Assembly: GCF_902806685.2 (NCBI RefSeq)
Contig: NC_048553.1
Location: 3,331,099-3,395,098 of the forward strand
Origin: Maniola hyperantus
Lineage: Eukaryota > Arthropoda > Insecta > Lepidoptera > Nymphalidae
DNA length: 64,000 nt
Direction of reading: 5' to 3'
Of this stretch, positions 31,864-43,800 are shown piece by piece (position 1 is the first letter of the stretch; every line of letters starts with the position of its first letter). The notes beneath the pieces are model-generated. The model had not been told where the DNA came from, searched no databases, and saw only the letters and a program-made list of their open reading frames with translations. The position numbers and the translations under genes are program-made.

Positions 31864-34800
31864 GTTTGTTATATTTTCCTACTGTACTTAAGTGATTTTA
31901 TCATTAATCATTATTATCATTATACCTAAATATATCAGTGAGGGGTGGGGAATCTACGATATGGCGCTATTCATAATTCAAGAGTTGGATAAACCAATTG
32001 CGGTTTCTCTGATTCACCGACAGCAGTAATCACTTAACATCATTACAAAATTAAGTAAATACCTACTACAAAAACACATTAGTGAGATGATTGTAATGAG
32101 GTACATTTTCGATCTGTAATTTTTATGTTCAATTGTTTAGATTCGTTTTATTACAATAAAAAAAATTCATTAGTGAGTAGGTACATTTTCCAAAATAATC
32201 TGCTTAAAAAATCCAAATGTAAATAAAGTAATGATAGAATCCTTTACTACTATCACTGCATTTTATATATATACATTTCAGTAATGTTAGGGTACTTATT
32301 TAGATACTCAGTTCTAAACTGTAACAATTCAGTAACAGATTCTTATAAGATAATTAGAAAGTTAAATATTGTTATTTAACTTTCTAATTATCTGAATTCA
32401 ATTACTGAATTTTTACTAATGCTACTTTCATTAGTGTAGGATGTGGGTATTTTTATTTTTTAGTTATTTTAAATTACTAATTTAAAGTCAAAGTCAAATG
32501 ATTTATTCAAAATAGGTAATAAATTACTCTTATTGATTGTCTGGTATAGTGTTAGATTTGTAAGATATAGTGGTGATAATTATAACGCAAACTCAAAACT
32601 AAAGCTACGAGGGTTCCAAACGCGCCCAGGTCTGAGAAGAGCCCACAACAAACTCAGCCGGGTATTCTTTTTATTATCACCACTTTACAAAATTATTGAA
32701 ACTTATTAGAACCATCACAAAGTCGTTAAGCAACTCATTCCCAAGCTTGCTTATCATTTAAATAATCCTTTACATTGTAATAGGATTTTTCAATTAGTTT
32801 ACGTTTTGTGAAAACTTTGAACTTGTTGAGAGACATCTCCAATATGTCTTCTGGAAGCTTAAAAAGAAATAAAATATAATTATTTTTTATAAATGAAGGA
32901 CTTAATTATGTATTAATTATGTATATTAATTTCAATCGTAATGTAAAACATAATTTAACAAGCTGGGCAAATGCAAGTCGCACACGAATACAAAGGGTTC
33001 CATACCATCACACAAGATTATGAACTTTTTAATTTTTAGGGTTATGTACCCCAAAAGGGAAAATGGAACCCTTCTTTCTTTCTTTCTTCGCTCTGGGCTG
33101 GTTTCCGCACTTAAACGTTTCCGTCTGTTGTGCGTGCATTGCCCCTCCCCGCCGAAGTCTTCACTCCAGCCATCCAAGCTCGCTCCAGAAGCCAAATAGA
33201 CCGCCCAGGTTGCCGAGGGCTTCATGGAGTGAGGTCGGGGATCCTAAATGGCGCTCGCGTTGATCTGCTACGCCCGTACATTCCAGGAGTACGTGCGTCG
33301 GTGTTTCATCGACCTCCATGCAGGCCCTGCACAGAGGACTGTCGGTGACACCTATAACGAAAAGGTGTTTGTTTAGTGGGCTATGCCCTGTTATGAGTCC
33401 CACCACCTTCCTAAGTTTACCTCTGTCCAGGCGGAGTAGTATGTTAGTTTGTCGTTTGTCTATGTTGGGGAAAGCCTCTTTTGCTTGCCTGCAGTCTGTT
33501 GTGTTAGCCCATAGTTTCGAATGTTCTTTTAGTGTTAGTTCATGCAACCAGGTTTTATACTCACTGAAGGGTATGGGAACGATAGGTTCTGGTCCTGTCA
33601 CCTTCAGTGTCGTAGCCTTTCGTGCTAGTGCGTCTGCCGCCTCGTTTCCCTGGTCTCCATCATGTCCTTTGACCCACCTTAGGGTGATGTCATTTGACAT
33701 GGCGAGAGTTTGCAGAGCCTTGTGGCAGTCTTGTATAAGTTGGGAGGTCGTCGAGAATCTAGCCAAGGCTTTGAGAGCAGCTTGGCTATCAGAGTTAATG
33801 TTAATCTTAAAGTTTGTTACCTGTCGATTGGTCATGGATATAGCTGCGGTCATAATGCCCACACACTCTGCTTGGAAGACAGAGTTATCCTTACCGAGTG
33901 CGTGACTTATCCTCATGTTCAGTTCTTGGCAATAGGCTCCTGCACCTGTGCCAGTTTTGGTTTTGGATCCGTCGGTGTACACTTCTATTGCATCTTGTGT
34001 TGACCTCGGATTCATGTTCTTTCCTGTGTTTATCTTATAGTTTTTGTCTAGTATGTGTTGTTTTTTGGTTCTGTCACATTTCCACTCCAGACGTGGCTCT
34101 TTGTTTATGCTTTGCAAAAGAATTTTAGTATGCATTGTGTTGTGTTCTTTCCAATGACCCGAGGTTTTCAGTCTCAAGGCTGCGAGTGTTGCTTCTTCTT
34201 TAATGTGTAGGTATAGGGGTGGAATCCCCAGTATGATTTCGAGTGCTGCTGTTGGTGTAGTACTCATGCAGCCGGTAATGGCGAGGCATGCTTGTCGTTG
34301 GAATTTCTGTAGTTCTTGCTGGGCGGTTGTAAGGAGAGTTCTTGGCCACCATACAAGTGCAGCATAAGTTAGTGAACATCTTACAACCGCTAGGTATAAC
34401 CATTTCATTATTTTTGGTTTTAGTCCCCATTTTTTCCCCAGCATGCGTTTGCATTGATTTAGTATTGTAAGTGATTTTTTAATTTTATCTTCTGTGTGCC
34501 TTTTCCAGCTGAGCTTGCTGTCCAGCGTCACACCGAGGTACTTTACTTCAGTGGACAGTTCAAGGCTTGTGTTGAACAAGGTTGGTGGTTTTGTTAGCTC
34601 AATTTTCCTTTTGTTGGTAAACAGTATCATCTCTGTTTTCTTTGGATTTACTGTAAGTTCATTTTCATCGCACCATCTTTCGATTAAGCGCAAAGCTCGT
34701 TGCATGATTTCATATAGTGTGTTTTCTAGTTTACCACTGATTAGGATGGTGAGATCATCCGCATAACCAATGGTGTAGAACCCACTTTTGTTTAGTTTAG

Positions 34801-37800
34801 TTATTAGGTCGTCAACTACCAGGTTCCACAGGATTGGTGATAAAACACCTCCTTGTGGGCAGCCTCTTGCTACTATACCTTTTGTGACTCCGTTGATGTC
34901 CAGTTGTATAATTCTCTGTTCCAGCATTACTCTTATCCAGCTGCGTATAGTTTTTGGCACCTTGTATCGTCCCAAGGCTTTGTCAATGCTATCAAAAGTT
35001 GTTTTGTCAAAGGCTCCCTCAATATCTATGAAAATGCCTAATGTCGATAGTTTGTTTTCTAAGTCATGCTCGATTTTGGAAACAACAGAGTGCAAAGCGG
35101 TTTCTGTTGATTTACCCGTACTGTAGGCATGTTGGTTTGGATGTAGTGGTATATGCTTTAAAGTTCTGTCCCTGAGAGACCGGTCGACCAGTCTTTCGAG
35201 CGTCTTTAGTAGAAATGACGTAAGGCTGATTGGTCTGAAGGACTTTGGCAATGTGTAGTCGCTCCTACCAGGTTTTGGTAGGAAGACCACCTTTACTTCT
35301 CTCCAGGCCGTTGGGATGTATTTGTATGCTATGCAGGCCTTGTATATTATTTCCAGCCAAGGCGTCAGTTGAAGTTTTCCCCATTGTAGAAGGGCTGGGA
35401 AAATGGTATCGGTCCCTCCTGTTTTGAAGGGGTGAAAGGTGTCAATAGCCCAGCTGATTCTGTCTCGCGTGACTATGTTGTTGGCAAGGTCCCAATCCTC
35501 TTCTACTGGATGGTGACCAAGGGTGTTCACCCAGTCTGTTGAATCTACTATTCTACAGCCAGGGAAGTGTGTTTCGATGAGCGTTTCGCTTATCTCTTTG
35601 TCGTCCTTGGTGTATGTTCCGTCAGCTTTCCTCAGCGAGCCGAGTGTGCGGGTGTTATCATTTGCTAGAATCTTGCGTATGCGCGCAGCAGTATCGTTTG
35701 ATTCTATGCTCGTGCAAAACTTTTGCCAGGAATTTTTTTCCTTTTCCCTGACGCGTTTATTGTATTGGTATTGGGCCTCCTTATAGTTGTCCCAATCTTG
35801 TTCTTGTTTGGTGTTTTTGGCTCTGTTGAAAAGATGTCTAAGTTTTTTCCTCATTCTTTCCAGATCAGGGCCCCACCAGCTGTTTTTCGATGATTGTTTT
35901 ATGTTGTTTTTCTTTAGGGGGCAAGCTTGTTCATAGCTTGTTCTAATATATTTTGTTAGTTTATTTACGTTTCCTTCGATGTTATCTATATCATCGATGT
36001 TTTTTGGTTTATTTACACCTATCTGTTGTGTCAGAAGGTTTTTGTATTTCAATATGTTGGTTTTCCTAGGATTTCTCTTTGGTACATGTTGAGTGATCCT
36101 GAGATCCAGCTCATAGCATATCCGCCTGTGGTCAGAGAGAGAGGGCTCGTCACTGACTCTCCAGTTCTTTACATGGTCTGCGGCTCTGGTTGACGCTAGG
36201 GTTAGATCTATTATGGTTTGGTACCTACTCGTCACAAAAGTCGGTTCGGTACCCATATTAATAATTGTTAGGTTAGTGGTTAGTAGGAAATTTATTAAAC
36301 TCTCACCACGTTTGTTGTTGGCTGTGCATCCCCACAGGTTGTGGTGTGCGTTGCTGTCGACAGAGATGATTAAATCCATGTCGTTATCCTCACAGTATGT
36401 TACAAGCTCCACCAATTCTTTTGTTGGTATTCCGTCCTCGATGGGCATGTATATTGATGCTAGGACCACCGGTTTTGGCGGTCGCCCCATGCCTTGTTGT
36501 ATTCCGTTATTTATTTTAACTGCTGTCAGATCTCTGGAACAGTATTGTGTTAGTAGTAACGCTGTAATACAGCGTGGAATGTAGATGCATGTTCTTGGTG
36601 GTTCATCACTGCTGTGTGAAAAGATCTTACCATGACAGCTTCCGAAACCACATATGGTTTTTCCCCTGACCCACGGCTCCTGGATCAGGGCGATGGTCTC
36701 GTTCTCAACCTCCAGCTGCCTACGTAACGTGGCCGTGGCAAGGTGTTTGTGCTGGAGGTTGGTTTGGATGATTTTTATTTCTCCGTCGCCCTCTGTGCCG
36801 GGGGTTGTTCGGCAGGGGCAGTTTCCTCTAAAGCGTCTTGCGTAGCCTTTTTCTCCCGGGGTTGTATAAGGTTCGTCCGGGAGTCCGCTAGCATTTCCTC
36901 GATGTTGTTGAGGATTGTGCTAACGGAGGGCTCAGGTGTTGCAGGGAGCTGGCTGGTTAGTTCATCCACATCCATGTCACCACCCACATCAGGCTCCTCT
37001 CGGTTTTCAGGCTCTAAGTTATGCCCGGGCGGTACATCACTTAGTCCTTCATCCGTGAAGAACCTGATGTAGATAGTGCCCGTGGAGTAGGCGACCTTCC
37101 TGCCGCGCTCCAGGATCGTTGGCAGCTCCTCGTTGGGAATTCCCAGTATCAGGAACACACCAGGAGGGCTGCTGGTTGTTCGCGTGTAGCTGAACAAAAC
37201 CCACTGTGACACCTTGTACCACGGGTTTTGGTGAGATAGGACTTGATGTAGTTGGCCTATCTCCCCGTCGTAGCCCGGGACGTATAGCCCCGACCTTACC
37301 CTAATTGGTATTTCGGTCTGTTGTATCACAGTGAGTTTTGTTCCGCTCTTGGGTGATGTTAAATTTGGTACCACGTTCTTGAGCCAGCTAAGCGCTTGGT
37401 CGTCGTGGCACCACATTTTTAGAACACCCTCGCTGAGGAAGGCTTTACCTTCAAACGCCGGGGCGTATCGGGTTTGGCCTGGCGCCAAGGGTTCGATACA
37501 GGCCGCGAAAATCGCCTTCTGTATCAGACCCTGTATGGTGTTCGCCTCAGCTTGGGTTAGGTCAGCTCTAGGGGTAGTCGTCACAGCCACACTCAAGTGC
37601 GATTGGACGGCTTTCGCGTAGTTGTCCTTCGCGTCTCGGTGTGGTTTGTGATCTGTTCGTGGACGTTTGTATTCCCCTCTGGGTGATATCGTGTCGTCAA
37701 GTCTGTTCCTTTTGTTGTTAGGTTGACTTGACGACGACGGTCCGGGGTTGTTCTGTCTGTCTGGTTGTGTCGTTCCCCTGTTCCGCTTCCTAAAGCGGGG

Positions 37801-40800
37801 GTGAGCCCGCTTGTTAGGTGGGTTGGGGGCTTTATGTATGTTGTCACTGTCTGGTTTGGTTGTTGTTGTTGTTGTTGTTGTCGTTGTTGTTGTTGGGGGT
37901 CGAGCGGTGTTGGAACCGTCGGGGCCCGTTGCGCCCCGCGTCCGGATTGGGTTCCCTTTGGGGTCAGTGTGACCGCCATCGTTCCCCCTGTCCATGACCA
38001 CGGTTTGCCCAGCCCCGCCGGTGGTGGTGCTCGACTCTCCCGTGGCATGTGGGTTGCGGTCAGAGGCCGATACCTGCCCGCTCGCATGTCCACCGGCGAA
38101 ACAGCCAGGGGTTGCGCGGGTGTCCACGAGGGGGCGTCCTCCACTTAGTGGGGGCCGCCCTTCGCTTCCTCCCTTGCTTCCCCCGGCCAAGTCGCCGGCA
38201 CCCGCGGTTGGGCAGTCGGGTTCTTTCCGCTTCCCGCCTTCGACCTTCCTAGTGTCAGTCGGTCGGTTGTTTCCTGTGTCCGTCTGTCCGTCCGCGTGTG
38301 TATCCATTTGCTGTTTTGTCCGTCGGTCTGTCCTTTTTCCCTTTTTCTTCTTTTTTGGAGCCACGAGCGTCCATGCACTTGCGCTGGCAGGTGCCGGGAT
38401 CGCTGCGGCTAGGGCGGACATGTCCAATATGGGGTTTGCTGGGGTCGTTGTTTTAAGGTGCGGGTCGTTGCCCCCTCCTGATACGATGGGGCAGCCTGGG
38501 CCCTGGGCGCCGTCCATGGACGACGCCTGGGTGCCAGGGTGGGATTTGGGCTCTAGGCCGCTACCCACCAGGAGACTAGTATGTTTATTCGAGTCCGCCA
38601 TTTTTAGATAAAGTGTGTTGATTGTATAGTGTTTAGGTGTGTCTCTGTGTGTTTAGAGTGAGTGTGGAGTGTGCGGGAGTTTAGGGTTGTTTACTGGAAT
38701 TTGATGGAAGGTTGTTTGGTTAGGAGGGGGATGGGTGGAACACGGAAAGAGGGTTGCTGGATTCTGCTCCGGTGTTGGGAGTGGTACCGTAGCAGTCCTT
38801 CTTGTCCAGGGTCCTGGGGGACACCGGCAATCCGCAACCCCGCCGACCCGCCCGGTTGCATGAAGGATGCCTCGTATAGCCGAGCTGGCGAATGTTCGTG
38901 GGCCGTTGAGACCCAGACCATTAGCCAGTTCTGCCACGCCGGGTAAAATGGAACCCTTATAAGATCACTTTGTTATCTGTCTGTTTTTCAAGAAACCTAT
39001 AGGGTACTTCCCGTTGACTACAATCATGAAATTTGGCAGGTAGGTAGGTCTTATGGCAAACGTAAGGGGGGAAATCCGAAAACCGTGCATTTGTGGTTAC
39101 ATCACAAAAAAAAATTATGTGTTCATGACAAATAATTAGTATTTTCAACTTGCAAAGTAAGATTAATATACCAAGTGGGGTATCATATGAAAGGGCTTTA
39201 TCTGTACATTCTAAAACAGATGTTTATTTATTTTTACGCATTATAGATTTTGATTTATCGTGCAAAATGTCGATAAAATTCTGTAGTACGGAACCCTTGG
39301 TGCGCAAGTCTGACTCGGTTTTTTTAATTTAATGCAAACATTAGTTTAGCCATAATAAAAATTGATAGCATTTAGCAACTCGCAACTTTTTAAATTGGAA
39401 TCACCTAGGTAAGTGAAACCAGTCCAGTTTGATTAAATAAATGCAGTTGCAAGAGATCCGCAATACGTCCTTGTTTAGATGTTAACACACATTTGTACGT
39501 ATTTACTGAGTAGGTACAAAATTACAGGAAATACTTGTTATCTTCGTAAACGAAACCACAGCCCAACCCTATCCGCGACTCCATGTGCGTGAATTTCAAA
39601 AACCCCTGGGAACTCTTTGACTTTCCGGAATAAAAGTATCCTAGGTTATCCACCTTTATTACCTGGTATCTCCCAAAGCCACCATGGTCCAAACAAACGT
39701 TCCTCAGGCAGTGTTGGGAAAGGTTTGGCACGCGCTGGCTCTTAGTCCATTACCTACAAGATTACGGCCATTTATAGGCCACCAGATGGTGTTCCAGGGT
39801 TTGCAAAAAAGAGAAGATGGGGTGTCGTCGGATTCTGTTTCGCTCCCTCTTACGAGTAACAATACGCGTAGCCCAGCCAAAAAGGTGCTGGGTTCGTTCG
39901 TTTCACTTTTTGTCGTTTACACTGGAATTCATAGTCAAGACAGGGACTTCATTAGAGGACGATTCAGACGACATGTGTCATCTGTCAATCTTGTATTACA
40001 TTAAGGTCTAATATGGCACATGTCGAAGTTCCAGCGAAAAGAACAAGAAAGAGGGTAGTTCGCTATTGCCCTTGATAGCTTGAACTTCTCTCTCAGCACC
40101 GCAATCCACGACCCGTGCAATTGGGTTGAAATATCGACAAATAAAAACGACAAATTAATCGTGGTACGTACATTAAAACTTGGCACATGTCCTTTGAATC
40201 GTTTTCTAAAGCCACTATCTTGACTATGAATTCCACTGTTAAATATCAGCTAAAAATATTCCCTTCAAAAATAAATTTTCTATATGTATTGTTCCAGGAT
40301 CATGTAGTCCCCAAGAAGTAGTCATCCACCTAAAACGAGGCTCGTACGCAGCCGTCAACCCCGATGGGTATGATTTCCCCAAGACCTTTCTAAATCCTGC
40401 ATTAAGAGAAGAGACAATTCATACATTGGAACTATTGTCCGATGGGACCAACACGACGTATTCAGTGCGTAATCCTAAGCCGGGAATTTGGTACGCATTG
40501 GCGTACATAAAGTGGCAGGATCCGAGAGCACAGAAGGTTGAACAGGAAGGTATGTAGTGATTACATATAACCATACTGGATGAGTAACCAACATCGTTCA
40601 ACGGGTTGCGAAGCTGAAATGGCAATGGGCAGGGCACATAGTTCGTACAACCGATAGACGTTGGGGTCCCAAGGTGCTGGAATGGTGACCTTGCACCGGA
40701 AGATGCAGCGTTGGAAGACCCCCCACTACGGACAGACGACATCAGACAAGTCTCAGGGAGCCGCTGGATCCGGGCGGCGCAAGACCGTGGCATCCCTACC

Positions 40801-43800
40801 TGGAAGTCCCTACAAGAGACCTATGTCCAGCAGTGGACGTCTATTGGTTGATGATGATGATGACGATACTGGATGATGCCCGCGCTGGGTGGATTTAGGT
40901 TTCAAAAATCGCGTCTTTAATTTTCTGTGATAAAAAGTAGCCTGTGTCCTTCCCAAAGATGTAAGCTATCTCTGTTCCAAGTTTCGTCAAAATCGGTTGA
41001 GCGGATGGGCCGTCATAAGCTAGCAGACAGACAGACACACTTTCGCATTTATAATAATTTTAAGTGTGGATTATATCATGCTTTTTTTTTTAAAGTACAG
41101 ATACAAGTTAGCCTTTTACTGCGATCTCATCTAGTGGTAATGCAGTGTAAGGTGGATGTGGGCTAACCTGACAAGTATTTGATTAAACTCATACACCTAA
41201 TTGGTTCCTACGCCGTATGTAGAGGATCGATAAAATGCCTACGTCTATAGGCATAGCCGTGCCGCCGTCTCGTGCCGTGCCGTAAGATGTAGTTGTTTGT
41301 ACAGCAATTAGAAGGTAGTGAAATATATGTATAGTTCAACTTGCTGCCTCTATAACCTCTTAACTTATGAACTATCAACGCACAGATCAAACTACTGGAC
41401 GGATCGGGCTGAAATTTGGCATGCAGGTAGCTATTATGACGTAGGCATCCGCTAAGAAAGGATTTTTGGAAGTTGAACCCCTAAAGGGGTGAAATAGGGG
41501 TTCGAAATTTATGTAGTCCACGCGGACGAAGTCGCGAGTCGCTAGTCATTATAATAAATCATGATGCATTTATCTTCCGACCGTGACCATGCGACGTTGC
41601 ACCCACACACCGTTCGCTTGCGCCGTGAAGGAATGTTGTAGATGTTGAATTCCCTAAGCCGCTCTTGCAGACGTGTCGGTCTTAGCATAAACGAGGAGCT
41701 CGTCGAAAATATGCGATGTGTGGTGACTGAATGTATGCCTATGTATGTATACCTATGTATGGTTAAATGTTACCATGTGGAACCGTTCAGTGATTGAATA
41801 AAATGTACAATGAGCTAACATGTAGAGTGCAAGTGGGTCGGAAACTCCAACAATCATAGCGGCGCGCAACGAGGTCACTTTAGGGCATTATGACTTGTTG
41901 GTGCGTGTATCTAATCCACTCTAACTCATTGCTCCGTATATAAACTTGTAGCCTATATCAATTACTAGCTGACGCCCGCGACTTCGTCCGCGTGGAATTA
42001 GGTTTTAAAAAATCCCGTGGGAGCTCTTTGATTTTCCGGGATAAAAATAGCCTATGTCACTCTCCAGGTCTTTATCTATACGCATGCAAACAATCACGTC
42101 AATCCGTTGCACCGTTGCGACGTGATTGAAGGACAAACCAATAAACCACCCTTTCGCATTTATGATAAAGGCACTGATTCAGTTTAGGTTTTCATCATCA
42201 TCATCATGATCAACCACCGCCGGCACATGATCAACAACATAGCAAGGGTCTCGGCTCAGAGTGAGAAGGCTTTTGGCCATAGTCTAACACGCTGGCGTCT
42301 GTCTGTCTGTCAGTCCGTCCGTCAAGAAAACCTACAGGGTACTTCCTAGACCTAGAATCATGAAAGGCAGATAAGTTGGTTTTACAGCACAAGTAAAGAA
42401 AAAATCCGAAAACCGTGAATCATTGAAAAAAAAGATGTGTTCATGAACAAATAATAATTAGTATTTTCAACTGTCAAAGTAAGATAACAATACCAAGTGG
42501 GGAATCATATGAAAGGGCTAGCAAAAGTGATTCTTCGTTTTAGTTCTTCTGTAGTACGGAACCCTCGGTGCGCGAGTCTAACTCGCACTTTCCGGTTTTT
42601 TGCGATTCAGAATCGCTTGCAAGATACGCGCGGCTGTATGTCATAAACTGTAAAACATAAATTCAAACATAAATTAATGCTTTACATCTCCCATTTGAGA
42701 GTCAAGTGATTTGACAATTTTTTTTGAAATTTTCCAGTTTATAACAGAACAAATCAAGCGATGTCCCTAACAGTTCATAAGTAATGAATTTACTAAGATT
42801 TCATATTTTCCTTTACAGGTCTAGTAGCGGATTGCCACACAATCTTGTACACCGATCTGCAACTTAAAGAAGCCGCGTTTTATAGATATACGAATTGTTA
42901 CAAAACTCTAACAGTAGACTATGCTATTTTACCAGCACTATACAGATGTGAAGCCAGCGACGATATAGAACCTATTAGACTAGATTTGAACATAATTAAC
43001 ACAACCATTAACAGTAAAAACGTAACAGTTAGAATACAATCAGAATCGTTACCAACAGACGATGATTACCTTATCTACTGCGCATTCGATCCTACATTAA
43101 ATAATAAACAGATAATTAAATTCCACACCCACCCGACTGAAGCACATTTTATATACATAGACGTTGTTGAAGGAAACACCTCAAACATTGCGGATTGCGA
43201 ATCGTATGCGCTCAGAGATTTCGATGACGCCGATAACAAATCCTTAACCGTTCTGATGAGAGACGATAAAGACAGATTCTTTACATTCGCTTATGGCTTA
43301 CCGACTACTGATTTACAGGACGTCACTAGTATGATAAATTTGACGTCCAATGAAATAAGAACTTTGAGGTTCGAAGTTAACCAATTCATAGATATAGGTG
43401 GAAGCTTAGAAATTGAGGCGAGTCTTGTAATGAGCATTAAGTATTACATGGGATACAAAAGAGAGCTAATGAAAGGATCTCTGCTCGGTTTTACGGAGGA
43501 TAACCAGTTTTTCAAGGTCGTTATTTGCTTAAACGTTGGACATGCGAGCATACCTTTACAATCTGGGCAATGCAAGTATAACGACCGAGTGTCACAAGCG
43601 CTCTTCGTACTGAATAGTACAGATTCTGATTCGATATACAACAAGATGGTTATCCCGTATCCTGAGGGAGGGTTGTGGTATGTGTCTATGCGTTTATTCT
43701 GTGATAGCGTCGTTTGTCCGTGTCGCACATCGAGCGACGGAAAGAGTTATTACGTTGGGACGACAGAGACAGATGATGTTGACTCGACCACTTTTTCTAA

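Larger units (their letters stand above)
33074..38944 (-). mobile_element. Full-length LINE with RNase H (I/LOA-like group)
   Basis: 5871 bp read on the minus strand: 5' UTR of about 343 bp (from 38944), ORF1, ORF2, short 3' UTR and a GAAA-type tail at 33074-33090. It is flanked by a 14-bp duplication AAAATGGAACCCTT (33060-33073 and 38945-38958). Both frames are open. Antisense inside PGAP6-like intron 1. Confidence 0.93.

Noticed and set aside
33318..38611. Several plus-strand frames of 60-205 codons.
   Set aside because: All are antisense shadows of LINE ORF1 and ORF2, with composition set by those genes.
39684..40004. A 106-codon plus-strand frame in PGAP6-like intron 1.
   Set aside because: Runs into a TIR element, lacks splice continuity with exons 1 and 2, and has no recognised domain.
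43444..43728. A 94-codon minus-strand frame.
   Set aside because: Antisense to PGAP6-like exon 3, which has clear splice sites and family motifs.
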